Part shown: piece after piece, positions 32,120-42,520 of the stretch
How the letters are laid out: each line of letters begins with the position of its first letter
Position numbering within the stretch: position 1 is the first letter of the stretch
Assembly: GCA_943736015.1 (NCBI GenBank)
Contig: OX031061.1
Location: 63,742,192-63,806,191, forward strand
Direction: 5' to 3'
DNA length: 64,000 nt
Source: Tridacna crocea
Taxonomy: Eukaryota; Mollusca; Bivalvia; Cardiida; Cardiidae
Position numbers and translations under genes: made by a program
The notes under the pieces: generated by a model
Database searches by the model: none
What the model was told of the DNA's origin: nothing
Seen by the model: the letters and a program-made list of their open reading frames with translations, nothing else

Positions 32120-32472
32120 GAGGGCGAGGCAATCATTTCTGCTATTATATCATCCTACAAAATTTACTATGATTAAAAATGAGTAGTATTGTATTACTGT
32201 CACCGAGCCACTTTTTTTCTTTTTGTACGTCTTAGAATTATCATTTATAAATCTAAAACCGCTATATTCTCATTACAAAGGGAGATAGTAATTACCTCTT
32301 TTTTCTAGAAACTGACAAAAGTACCAACAAATAATTTCAAGATAGACATCAAGGGAATTTCTGGAGAGTTAAAATGTGCAAAAGTTTTATGTCTGTTTAA
32401 ATCCGTATTTATCAACTGTCAAGAAATTTTATGCCATTCTGCACTAGAAGTGTTACGGGTTTACTACCTTAA
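32120..32472. mobile_element. Old family C element, copy C2
   Basis: Diverged copy of C1/C3 (ATCATCCTACAAAATTTACT, AATTATCATTTATAAATCTA, AATTTCAAGATAGACATC). Its right end is worn (GTTACGGGTTTACTACCTTAA) and shares TTAA 32469-32472 with C3. Confidence 0.6.
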
Positions 32473-32838
32473 GGTAAGACCTGTGTAATAGAAAACAGCT
32501 ATTTCCACTGAAATATCATCCTGCAAAATTAGCTATAATTAAAAATGAGTATTATTGAACTACTTTCACCTTTTCATTTTTTCCATTTTTTCCTTCTTTG
32601 AATTATCATTTATAAATCTAAAGCCGCTATATTCTCAATTCAAAAAGATATCATAATTACCTCCCTTTTCAGAAAACTAACAAAAGTATCAAAACATAAT
32701 TTCAAGATAGACATAAACGGAATTTCTGATCCGTTAGAACTGTGCAAAAATATCATTCCTGCATAAATCCTTTTTTATCCTTATTTATCAACCAATTAGA
32801 ATTTTCACCGGAAGTACATTACACAGGTCTTACCTTAA
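32469..32838. mobile_element. Family C TTAA element, copy C3
   Basis: 370 bp, same perfect 21-bp ends as C1 at 25515-25884 and nearly identical throughout. Confidence 0.85.
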
Positions 32839-32997
32839 TATAAGTCCATGATTGTTTCCCTTAATATGTCACATGAAAGATCTGCCCATACTCAAGCAGT
32901 AAACTGTTTAACAAGAAGAGCGTTATACGTAGCTTTCAATATCATTTCAGTCATATTAGGGGGATACTCATTATTCAAGTTTCAGAAAACAATGAAG

Positions 32998-33250
32998 CCG
33001 AGCCCCGGTAGCTTGCTCGATAGCAAGGAGGACTTGAGAACAGGGAGTCGTAGGTTCCATCCCCGGTTCAGCCAATCTCTTGCCGAGGATTAATGAGAGC
33101 TACTACGACAGGATTCATTCCTCTCTCTAACTGATCATTTCTTTCAGCAATGATTGTGTGGGAAAGCAGTCAGTGACTTGAAAAGAATATTGTGCAGAGA
33201 ACTGGTAAAACGAACTCCAGGAATGCCTGGATAGGTGCCTTGGCCACCGC
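32998..33250 (+). repeat. tRNA-derived SINE, B-type core (plus)
   Basis: Head GAGCCCCGGTAGCTTGCTCG with GTAGGTTCCATCCCCGG as box B, then core GTCAGTGACTTGAAAAGAAT and CCAGGAATGCCTGGATAGG, ending GGCCACCGCGATTTAA. Confidence 0.7.
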
Positions 33251-33319
33251 GATTTAATTGAAATGATGCTGAAAATGGTGTAAAACATACAATTGATCAA
33301 TCTATATAAAATAATACTC

Positions 33320-33554
33320 TTAAACCCTTTACCATACAATGTCGACTTTTAATGACCCTAAGGAAGAGGCCTTTTGAAAACTTTGTGGGAAAAGGAGAAA
33401 ATGCTGGTAACCAGCATTTTCTTCTTTTCCCGCGAAGTTTTCAACCCTATCAAAGAAAAATTGCATCATTTGAGCCACTATGATACTATCCTCTACATAA
33501 TTATGCTTTCGAGTACTATAGGTTTAATATATTCTGCTGTGAGGAAAGGGTTAA
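33320..33554 (+). mobile_element. Family A TTAA hairpin element, copy A25
   Basis: TTAA ends. Arms share a paired change: GAAAACTTTG left and CGAAGTTTTC right (consensus ACATTG/CAATGT). Confidence 0.85.
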
Positions 33555-33650
33555 AATGTACTTTCTCTTTTTCCAACTCCTTTTCCAACAATGTTTTTAA
33601 AAGAGCTTTTTCCTCATGCTTCTTAGACATGTTTGGTAAAAGTTCATACT
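33551..33650 (-). mobile_element. Family A right-end remnant abutting A25
   Basis: CTCCTTTTCCAACAATGTTTTTAAAAG and TTTGGTAAAAG follow the shared TTAA; the left part is missing. Confidence 0.5.
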
Positions 33651-33798
33651 GAATACAGACACTTGCATCTAGATCTTGCAAGATTCAATTTTATGATCGG
33701 CTTATAGTACGAATTCACAAAGAATGACGACATTAATTTTGTCAAGGTAAGTTCTGTATAACAGAACATAAAGTTCTAGAGCTGTCACTAAATGTGAC

Positions 33799-34027
33799 TT
33801 AACCCATTACCAATTGACAATATCTTAGACTGGTCCAAATTGAAAGCCTTTGCAGACGACAAAATAAAAGTGAGTGAAAATTTGAAATTTGTTTTGTGAA
33901 GGGTAGAAAACATTGTGGGAAAAGGAGAAAATGCTGGTTACCAGCATTTTCTCCTTTTCCCACAATTTTTTCTAAAGGCTTCTTTCTCAGGGGTGTCAAA
34001 AGTAGGGATTGTGTGGTAATGGGTTAA
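33799..34027 (-). mobile_element. Family A TTAA hairpin element, copy A26
   Basis: Intact TTAACCCATTACC...GGTAATGGGTTAA ends and an almost perfect palindrome (right outer arm AATTTTTTC). Confidence 0.92.
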
Positions 34028-34059
34028 TACCCCTGCCAGCACTTTGACATAAAGTGTCA

Positions 34060-34370
34060 AGTTCAAGGGGAGATAATTCCTCAACCAGGAAGATTTGACG
34101 CTTGAAAATTGCCTCTTATAAATCTTTTAATATATAATCAATAAATGTGCCAAGTTTCAATACAATTGAAGGAAAACTGTAGGAGGAGTTTGCGACACAA
34201 AATTACTAGTATTTTGTACACCAACAGACACATGGACAGATACACGAATGGACACACGGACAGACAGGCTGTTTCCAGTATACCCCTGAAAACATTTGTT
34301 TTGCTGTGGTACAATTATAAGTCCATCCCTTCTGGACATGCAGGTACCATAGCATGAAGAAATCTTACTG
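34060..34370. repeat. Dispersed repeat with GACAGACA-type tail
   Basis: AGGGGAGATAATTCCT, GAAAACTGTAGGAG and ACGGACAGACAGGC appear here and again in part at 34635-34660 and 34970-35040; the CAGTATACCCCTG stretch is echoed at 55449-55475. Not classified. Confidence 0.4.
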
Positions 34371-34660
34371 TTCGAAGTCAAAACACCCATCAAAATTCTG
34401 TGAAAATACTAATTTCAGTTTGAATGAATGTATATATTGATATATTTTACAGCATGCATCTTCCACCAATTTTATTTTGTTACTGTTTGAATGTAATTTG
34501 GAAAGAATGTTCCACACATTACTGGTTGAACTAGAGCTATCACTAAACCTGATTATACCCCCTACCAGCTCCTTATCACAAAAATAGGCCTTTGTAACAG
34601 AATGCAAAATGGTTTAGTACAAAACTAAGAGTTAAAAAAAGTTCCAGGGGAGATAATTCT

Positions 34661-34890
34661 TTAACTCTTTACCACACAAGAAAATTTTAGACTGATCCAA
34701 ATTGAAAGCATTTGCATCCGACAAAATAAAGTTGCCTAACAAGTAGAAATTTGTTCTGGGAAGGGTGGAAAACACTGTGGGAAAAGGAGAAAATGCTGAT
34801 TACCAGCATTTTCTCCTTTTCACATAGTGTTTTCAAAAGGCTTCTTTCTCAGGGGCATCAAAAGTAGGGATTGTGTGGTAATGGGTTAAC
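34661..34890 (-). mobile_element. Family A TTAA hairpin element, copy A27
   Basis: Intact TTAA ends; inserted in the dispersed repeat that has AGATAATTCT before and AACAAATGGCAGC after. Arms share AACACTG/TAGTGTT, a paired change at one position. Confidence 0.9.
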
Positions 34891-34969
34891 AAATGGCAGC
34901 AGGGTCATGAAAATTGCACATGCACAACTTCATATATATATAGAAATCCTGTGTGTAAATCTGAGTTCA

Positions 34970-35130
34970 GTATGTGAAAAACTGTAGGAGTATTGCTCCG
35001 GACAAATTTGTCTCTACAGATAAACAGACAGGCTTCGTGGAGGTAGGCGATGCCCCCATAAGTAGGGGATGCCCCCACCATTCAGGTAGGCGATGCCCCC
35101 ATAACGGGACGATGCCTACCTATAGTGTTA
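34970..35130. repeat. GTAGGCGATGCCCCC tandem words
   Basis: GAGGTAGGCGATGCCCCCAT, AAGTAGGGGATGCCCCC, CAGGTAGGCGATGCCCCCAT and CGATGCCTACC lie within about 80 bases. The same word marks the inverted repeat at 54979-55216, and GTAGGCGATGCCTGCC marks the 37-42 kb macro-repeat. Confidence 0.6.
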
Positions 35131-35314
35131 CGCTTATCAGAGATGACATTTTAGCGTCTGCTAACTAACGCTTGATAGTTATTTTGTCATGACACAATTT
35201 CTAACCCTTCGTTCGTCCATATATGAGCCATACAGACTGTTCGTCCGGCTGCCTGTCCGTCGGTCTGTCTTCTGTTTTTTGTGACTTTTGTTTACTTTTT
35301 TTCCCCCAAAGAAC

Positions 35315-35506
35315 TCAACACTTTACCACACAGTTCCGAGTTTAAACATTCACGAGGAAAATATTAAGTAAACAGCATTTTCTTTATTTCCCACAATGTT
35401 TTCTACTCATAAAGAGACAAATCATATTATATAAACCACATTTAGTCTGTACATCTGCAAATGCTTTCAACTTGGCCAAGTCTGAAATTGTCTTGTGTAG
35501 GAGATA
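35315..35506 (+). mobile_element. Decayed family A element, copy A28
   Basis: CACTTTACCACACAGTTCCG left; the right arm survives (CATTTTCTTTATTTCCCACA), most of the left arm is lost. Confidence 0.65.
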
Positions 35507-35632
35507 ATAAACACATTTTTAAATCTCTTCCTTCTTTTAATGAATTACATGCAGCTTGAACAGCAATTAAAATATTGAGAGCTCAAATCACCTTTTCTAA
35601 CCCGACGAATAGGATCCATTGTATTTTGATGC

Positions 35633-35860
35633 CTGACCGGATAGCTCAATGGCTAGCGCATCTAACTCGTGACCTGGTGATTGCAATTTCTATAAACGTT
35701 TAAGGCGAACTTTCTTTCCGGGCTTTGTTCGCCTCTTACCTTTGTTTCGTGTGGGAAAAGTAGTCAGTAGTTTGGAAAGAAAAATGTGTCAAGAGTGACG
35801 TCAGAAAACCAGGAAACACATGCCTAGGTGCACTGACCGACATGATGATCTGAAGTTAAA
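35633..35860 (+). repeat. tRNA-derived SINE (plus)
   Basis: GCCTGACCGGATAGCTCAAT (box A) and a body with CGAACTTTCTTTCCGGGC, AGTAGTTTGGAAAGAAA and CCAGGAAACACATGCCTAGG; ends near GTGCACTGACCGACATGATG. The box B region is worn. Confidence 0.65.
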
Positions 35861-36550
35861 ATCCGATACAATACAACAGTCGAAATCGCTATAACATATT
35901 TTGATAGACAAATACATATAGTCAATGAATATAAGACTATTTTTTTCCGGCATCGTTGAAACTTGGTAACAACTTAGTAGAAGATTTATAGAAAAAACAC
36001 GAGAAAGAAATTTAAATATATTACATTATCTTTCTAACTAGGTGAACGATTTATGTAAATTCTATTGCACAGTTTTATGAACAGTCTGTTACACTCGCTT
36101 ATTGGCGGAGCCAAAATCCTTTTGACCAATGACAAAAAAGGGGCGGAGTTAAAAAATTCAGGTTGTTATAACCTTGCAATCATAATCATAATGGATAAGA
36201 TGATTGACATCTCCGATCAAGGAATATCTCGCTTCCAACCGTTCAGAATTGTGAATTATTTTTTAAAAAAATCATTAAACTTTGTATTACTGCCATGTGA
36301 CACAATTAAGCTTATCTATTTTTACTTTTTCCAAAATTTAAGATTTTGGAAGGAAACTATCTTGCATCCACGAAAGATTTATATTAGGAAAAAGCAGTTT
36401 CGACAAATTTAAAAAAAAAAAACACTACTTATGCTGCAAATGCTTGAAATGTTCAAAATGACCTTTTAAATCTGAAAAAAAAAAACAATATTTTCATATG
36501 TCTTTTACGTTATGCATGTGGAGACATTAAAATACTAAAGTATGAAAACT
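35861..36550. other. No supported gene
   Basis: AT-rich. A 115-codon open frame at 36065-36412 is mostly hydrophobic and Lys/Phe-rich with no recognisable domain; I do not call it a gene. Confidence 0.4.
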
Positions 36551-36639
36551 ACTACAATGTAACCATTCTGTGTCTCTCATTGTCTCTCTCCGGTTCTCTC
36601 TCCCTCATCTCTCTCCAAGATTTTCTTTTCGTTCTTTCC

Positions 36640-36780
36640 TCCTCTGAGTTTCGATTGTAAAGTCCAAGAGTCAATATAGCCTGTGCTCTATCGATACCCC
36701 ATGTAGAGAGACAATCAATAATCGATAATTGATCGCAGCGTGATGCCAGCAAACACAATGTTCCCTTTTTCTCCCTCCCT
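36640..36780 (+). repeat. CTACCGATACCCCATGTAG repeat, copy 1
   Basis: Contains GATACCCCATGTAGAGAGAC, AATCAATAATCGATAATTGA and GCCAGCAAACACAATGTTCC. Near-identical copies are at 38345-38480 and 39065-39205. Confidence 0.75.
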
Positions 36781-36915
36781 TAACTCTTTACCAAACGACA
36801 AAATGTTAGACTGGCCCAAATTGAAAACACTTGCAGACGACAAAATAAAAGTAACTCAAAAATTGAAGCTTGTTTCCAGTAGGGTTGAAAACATTATGGG
36901 AAAAGGAGAAAATGC
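36780..36915 (-). mobile_element. Family A left half only, copy A29
   Basis: TTAACTCTTTACCAAACGAC through GGGAAAAGGAGAAAATGC, then abruptly TTCTTGTGTCTAC, a sequence of the surrounding macro-repeat. The other copies of the macro-repeat have TTAACTCTTCC or AACTCTTTC at the same place. Confidence 0.75.
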
Positions 36916-37020
36916 TTCTTGTGTCTACATTAAGGAAAGAGTTCATTCTTTTTTCATTCATTCTTTATTTTTCTTCCTATCCTTCTCTCTCTCCCTCTCT
37001 TTCTTTCTTTTCTTTTCTTT

Positions 37021-37051
<31 letters not shown>

Positions 37052-38344
37052 CTCTTTCTTTCTTTCTTTTTCTTTCTTTCTTTCTTTCTTTTATTCTTTT
37101 ATTCTTTCTTTCTCTCATCCTGTCTTTCTGCGGTCTCATCTTGATCTATATTGTCCACAAAAGCATCTCGTGTCTACAGTAAAGAAGGAATTGATTCTTT
37201 CTTTCGTGCCTTCTGTCTTTCTTGCCTTCTTTCATTCTTGCTTTCTGCCGCGACTTTTGTAATCCGTACCTTCAGAATCCTGTCTGTCAGGGTATGCGAT
37301 GTCTGCCTGTCTGACATAGATCTTAGTAAAACAGATTATATTTTCGTCATGTCACCTATATTCAATGGTCCTTCCATCCTTCCTTCCTTCATTCCTTCCT
37401 TCCTTGTTACAAATCGCCAATGACTTTATGATGCTAACCGTCCAGAGTCGTGTCTGTCAGGGTAGGCGATGCCTGCCTGTCTGACACAGATCCTAAAAAA
37501 GAACGATTATAACAGATATCTCTTTCGTCTTGTTGACTATATATGCTGACGTTTTCTTTTCTTCCTTCCTTCCTTGATACCATTCGGCCATGACATTGTA
37601 ATGCTAACCGTCCGGAGTCGTGTCTGTCAGGGTAGGCGATGCCTGCCTGTCAGATACAGATCCTGGTGATACAGACTACATTCTCGACATGTCACCTATA
37701 TTCATTGGTAATTCCTTCCTTCCTTCCCATTTTCCCTTTCTTCTTTCTTCCTTTTTTTTCTTCTTTCCTTAAGGACGTTCTTTCTTTTTTCCTAAATTCC
37801 TTCCTCCCCCCATCCCTTCCTTCGTTCCATCTTTTCTCATTCCCCCCATCCCTTCCCTTCTATCGTTCTTAGCAAAAGTTAATATACTTAAAATGTAATC
37901 TTTCTTTCATTCTTTCTTTCTTTCGTCCCTTCCTTCCGTCTTTCCTTCCTTAGCAAAAGTCGGCGATTGCCTTTATGAAGCTAATCGTCCAGATTCCTGT
38001 CTGTCAGGGTATGCGATGCCTGCCTGTCAGACAAAGATCGCAATAAAAACGATTAAATTACTGTCGTCGTATTATCTATATTGCAAAAAAGGTGTTCTTT
38101 CTTTGTTTCTTTCTTTCTTTCTCAAGTGTAAATCGGCCGTGACTTTTTTGATACTTACCGACCAGAATCCTGTCTCTCAGGGTAGGCGATGCCTGCCTGT
38201 CAGATACACATTCTGTTGGAACAGAACATATGCTCATACCTGTATTTTAAAGTTCGTTCCTTCCTTCCTCCCATCCTTCCTTCCTTCTTTCCTCCCATCC
38301 TTCTTTCCTTCCTTCATTCATTCTTTCCTACCATGCTTCATTTT

Positions 38345-38480
38345 TCTTTGAAATTCCACTGTAAGTCCAACAGTCTATATGGCCTGTGCTCTACCGATAC
38401 CCCATGTAGAGAGACAATCAATAATCGATAATTGATCGCAGCGTGATGCCAGCAAACACAATGTTCCCTTTTTCTTCCTA
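38345..38480 (+). repeat. CTACCGATACCCCATGTAG repeat, copy 2
   Basis: Same sequence as copy 1, followed by AACTCTTTCACG and a family H palindrome (38574-38620). Confidence 0.75.
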
Positions 38481-38700
38481 CCATAACTCTTTCACGTATG
38501 AAATAATAAATTGCAGTTTTTCAAAGGCAAAAAATACGCCTCCTTTGTAAGATCAAGAAACAGTTCGGTCAGCTATCAGACTGCACCTTCTTTGCGGTCT
38601 AATCTTGATCTACATTGTCCACAAAAGCTTCTTGTGTCTACAATAAGGAAAGTGTTAATTCTTTTTTCATGCATTCTTTCTTTCTTATTTTTCTTCCTTT

Positions 38701-38750
<50 letters not shown>

Positions 38751-39064
38751 TCTCTTTTTCTATCTTTCTGCAGTCTGATCTTTTGCTACATTGTCCACAA
38801 AAGCTTCTTGTGTCTACAGTAAAAAAGGAATTGATTCTTTATTTCTTTCTTGCCTTCTTTCATTCTTGCTTCTTTCTTTCTTTTTTTATTTCATTTTTCT
38901 TTTTCTCTTTCTCTGTTTCTATGGTGTCTATCTATAATAGTGTATCTATGGTGTCAAACTTCTTACGTTCCAAGAGTCTGTTAGGTTAGGCGATGAACAG
39001 ACCACATTTTCATTATTTTTCTTACATAAAAATTGTCCGTCCTTCCTTCCTTCCTTCCTTCCTT

Positions 39065-39205
39065 CCTTTGAAATTCCACTGTAAATCCAAGAGTCTATAT
39101 GGCCTGTGCTCTACCGATACCCCATGTAGAGAGACAATCAATAATCGATAACTGATCGCAGCATGATGCCAGCAAATACAATGTTCCCTTTTCTCCCTCC
39201 CTTAA
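39065..39205 (+). repeat. CTACCGATACCCCATGTAG repeat, copy 3
   Basis: Same sequence as copies 1 and 2, followed by TTAACTCTTCCAC, AAATTGCATTTTTTCAAAGG and a family H palindrome (39332-39382). Confidence 0.75.
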
Positions 39206-39449
39206 CTCTTCCACTTCTAAAATTATAAATTGCATTTTTTCAAAGGCTAAAAATACGCCTCCTTTTTAAGATCAAGAAACAGTTCGGTCATAATCTAGAA
39301 TATATCAACAAATAGTACAGATCAGATATCAGACTGCACTTTCTTCGAGGTTTGATCCTGATCCACACTGTCCACAAACCTTCTTGTGTGTACAATAAAG
39401 AACGAGTTCTTTCTTTCTTTCTTTCTTTCTTTCTTGTAAATCTGCCATG

Positions 39450-39975
39450 GCCTTTGTTATGCCTACCGTTCAGGCTTTTTCAAAATGTTCATTACTGTTT
39501 TCATTAGTGCTAAAAAAGTTTTCACGGTTTAAAATAGCCTTTCGCAGCTACACAGTGATGTATAAAACTTTTCGATCGGCCGTAAATTTAGAACTACAGA
39601 GCTTGCAAAAGGTTTCTTCATCAGGTCGAATTTTTTTAATTTCCAGAATTCGGCATATTTTCAGAATAGTGTTTTCGACTTTTCCATACTGTGTTTATTA
39701 TTGCTAAAAACCTTTTAACGTTGTTTAAAATAGCCTTTCGCAGCTACACAGTAATGAATGAAACTTTTGGATCGGCCTAAATCTAAGAAGTGCTTGGCCT
39801 GCAAATGGTTTTTTCATCATGTCGAACTTTTGAATTTTCAGAAATCGGCACATTTTCAGAAAACTCTTATTTTGCTTTTTCCTTAATGTTTTGATTAGTG
39901 CTAAAAACTTTTAACAGTGTTTCACATTGGCTTTCTCAGCTACACAATGATATATAATTTTTTTCGATCGGCCTA
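39450..39975 (-). repeat. ~198-bp satellite monomers in reverse orientation, block 1
   Basis: GCAGCTACACAGTGATGTATAA, CGATCGGCC, AAAGGTTTCTTCATCAGGTCG and TTTTCGACTTTT, in the order expected for the reverse complement of the array at 42250-48650. Diverged copies, between two and three units. Confidence 0.7.
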
Positions 39976-40599
39976 ATGAGATCAAATATCAGGCTGCACT
40001 TTCTTTGCAGCCTGATCTTGATCTTTACAGTTCCCAACAAGAAGTTTCGTGTAGCTTTCTTAAATGAATAACGTTTTCTTTCTTTCTTTCTTTCTTTCTT
40101 TCGTTCTTGCTATCTAACTTACTTCCTTTCATATTAAAATAATTCGGCAATGACTTTATAATGCTAACCGTCCAGAGTCGTGTCTGTCAGGGTAGGCGAT
40201 GCCTGCCTGTCAGACACAGATCCCAAGAAGAATGATTATAACAGATATCTCTTTTGTCTTACATACTGAAGCTTTCTTTATTTCTCTCCTTCCTTCCTTG
40301 TTGCCATTTGGCAATGACATTGTGATGCTTACCGACCAGAGTCCTGTCTGTCAGGGTAGGCGATGCCTGCCTGTCAGACAGATCCCAACAAGACGTGGGA
40401 CCCACAAGACGTTTCCTGTAGTTTTCTTAGATAGTAAACGTTTTCTTTAATTCTTTCTTTCTTTCGTTCAGAGGCGTGTCTGTCAGACACAGATCCAAAT
40501 AGGACCGAATATAACAGATAAACTTTTCGTCTTGTTGTCTATATTATGCTGGCTCTTTCCTTTTTTTCCTTTCTTGATACCATTTAGCCATGACATTGT

Positions 40600-41050
40600 A
40601 ATGCTAACCGTCCAGAGTCGTGTCTGTCAGGGTAGGCGATGCCTGCCTGTCAGACACAGATCCCAACAAGAACATTCCTGTAGCTTTCTTTAATACATGT
40701 TAGTAACGATTTCTTCTTTCCTTCCTTCCGTCTTTTTGTTTTCTTTCCTTCCTCACTTCATTCCCTCCTTTTTTCTTTTCTTCCCCACTTCCTTTCTCCC
40801 TAGCGGAATTGTACCAAATGTAGTACATTTCCGCTGGTTTTGTTTAGCCTGACCATCAATATTTTCACACTGCATAACTTTGCTACTTTGTCCATACTGC
40901 TTTCATTAGAGCTAAAGAACTTTTAACACAGTTTCAAAGAGCCTTTCGCAGCTACACAGTGATGTATAAAACTTTTTGATCGGCCTGAATTTAAGAACTA
41001 CAGAGCTTGCGAAAGGTTTCTATATGAGGTAGAATTTTCTATTTTTCTTT
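40600..41050. repeat. Segment duplicated at 41800-42245
   Basis: From GTCCAGAGTCGTGTCTGTCA through AGCGGAATTGTACCAAATGT to the reversed satellite monomer, the two segments match closely with about 1.2 kb offset. Confidence 0.75.
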
Positions 41051-41245
41051 TTCAATTTTCAGATGTCGGCACATTTTCGGAATAGTTTTTTCGACTTTTT
41101 TTATACTGTTTTCACTAATGTTAATTTTTTTTAACGTTGATTGAAGTAGCCTTTCGCAGCTACACAGTAATGTATGAAACTTTTCGATCGGCCTAAATCT
41201 AAGACGTGCTTGGCCTGCAAAAGGTTTCTTTATCAGGTCGAGGTC
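40850..41245 (-). repeat. ~198-bp satellite monomers in reverse orientation, block 2
   Basis: About two diverged monomers, same motifs as 39450-39975. Confidence 0.7.
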
Positions 41246-41471
41246 TAAAAAGAACGATTATAACAGATAAATCTTTCATCTTGTTGACTGTATTATGCTA
41301 TCTCTTTCTCTTCTTTCTTCCTTCCTTCCTTCTTTCCTTCCATGATACCAATAACCTTGACATTGTAATGCTAACCGTCCAGAGTCGTGTCTGTCAGGGT
41401 AGGCGATGCCTGCCTGTCAGACACAGATCCCAACAAGGAGTTTCGTGTAGCTTCTTTAATAGTTTACGTTT

Positions 41472-41503
<32 letters not shown>

Positions 41504-42059
41504 TCCATCTTCTTTCCTTCCTTCCTATATAAATAACTTCATTTCCTATAAGTATGAATCGGCTATGACATTGTAATGCTAACCGTCCAGAGTCGTGTCT
41601 GTCAGGGTAGGCGATGCCTGCCTGTCAGACACAGATCCCAACAAGGAGTTTCGTGTAGCTTTCTTAAATAGTTTACGTTTTCTTTCTTTCTTTTTTTTCT
41701 GTTTATTTCTTTATATCTTTCCTTCTTTACATCTTCTTTCTTCCTTCCTATATAACTACCTTCCTTTCCTATTAATATAAATCGGCTATGACATTGCAAT
41801 GCTAACCGTCCAGAGTCGTGTCTGTCAAGGTAGGCGATGCCTGCCTGTCAGACACAGATCCCAACAAGAACATTCCTGTAGCTTTCTTTAATACATGTTA
41901 GTAACGATTTCTTCTTTCCTTCCTTCCGTCTTTTTGTTTTCTTTCCTTCCTCACTTCATTCCCTCCTTTTTTCTTTTCTTCCTCACTTCCTTCCTTCCTA
42001 GCGGAATTGTACCAAATGTAGTATATTTCCGCTGGTTTTGTTTGGCCTGACCATCAATA

Positions 42060-42245
42060 TTTTCACACTGCATTACTTTGCTACTTTGTCCATACTGCTT
42101 TCATTAGAGCTTAAAAACTTTTAAAAGAGTTTCAAAGAGACTTTTGCAGCTACACAGTGATGTATAAAACTTTTTGATCGGCCTAAATTTAAGAACTACA
42201 GAGCTTGCGAAAGGTTTCTATGTGAGGTCGAATTTTCTATTTTTC
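42060..42245 (-). repeat. ~198-bp satellite monomer in reverse orientation, block 3
   Basis: Ends CTATGTGAGGTCGAATTTTC at about 42236; forward monomers begin within the next ~15 bases. Confidence 0.7.
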
Positions 42246-42347
42246 TACAGCACTTAGATATAAGCTGATCGTAAAGTTTTATGCATCATTGTGTAGCTAA
42301 GAAAGCCTATTTGAAACTCTGTTAAAAAGGTTTAGCACTCCTGAAAA

Positions 42348-42520
42348 GCAGACGTTAACAATGGCGAGTTATTCAAGGGCAAGCCTAAAAAAATCCTCAG
42401 AAAAGGACATATTTTTGTATTTTTCCGCACAATTTTTACGTTTGCCTCTCGAAACCCTTTGACCTTATTTCCTGTGCTTAGTTTTAGATCGATCGCAATG
42501 TTTTAAATACTAGGTTGTAG
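42348..42520 (+). repeat. Non-monomer block inside the satellite, copy 1
   Basis: ~170-bp block with GGCAAGCCTAAAAA and TTTTTACGTTTGCC as imperfect inverted repeats. Further copies at 44944-45115, 46363-46535 and 48167-48340. Confidence 0.7.

Larger units (their letters stand above)
36940..42010 (+). repeat. Pyrimidine microsatellites within a composite macro-repeat
   Basis: (CTTT)n, (CCTT)n and (CT)n tracts (densest at 36985-37115, 37700-37930, 38255-38330, 38685-38760, 41465-41525) alternate with a ~75-bp motif, AATGCTAACCGTCCAGAGTC ... GTCAGGGTAGGCGATGCC ... CAGACACAGATCCC. That motif is seen near 37290, 37430, 37600, 37980, 38155, 40160, 40330, 40600, 41370, 41575 and 41800. Open frames here are translated microsatellite (Ser/Phe/Leu runs) and are not genes. 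Confidence 0.85.

Noticed and set aside
36780-36915. Complete family A insertion in the macro-repeat
   Set aside because: Only the left half is present, and the other macro-repeat copies already carry TTAACTCTT there, so the TTAA may be coincidental and the joint a recombination product.
36740-38989. Several plus-strand frames rich in Ser, Phe and Leu
   Set aside because: Translations of (CTTT)n and (CCTT)n microsatellite.
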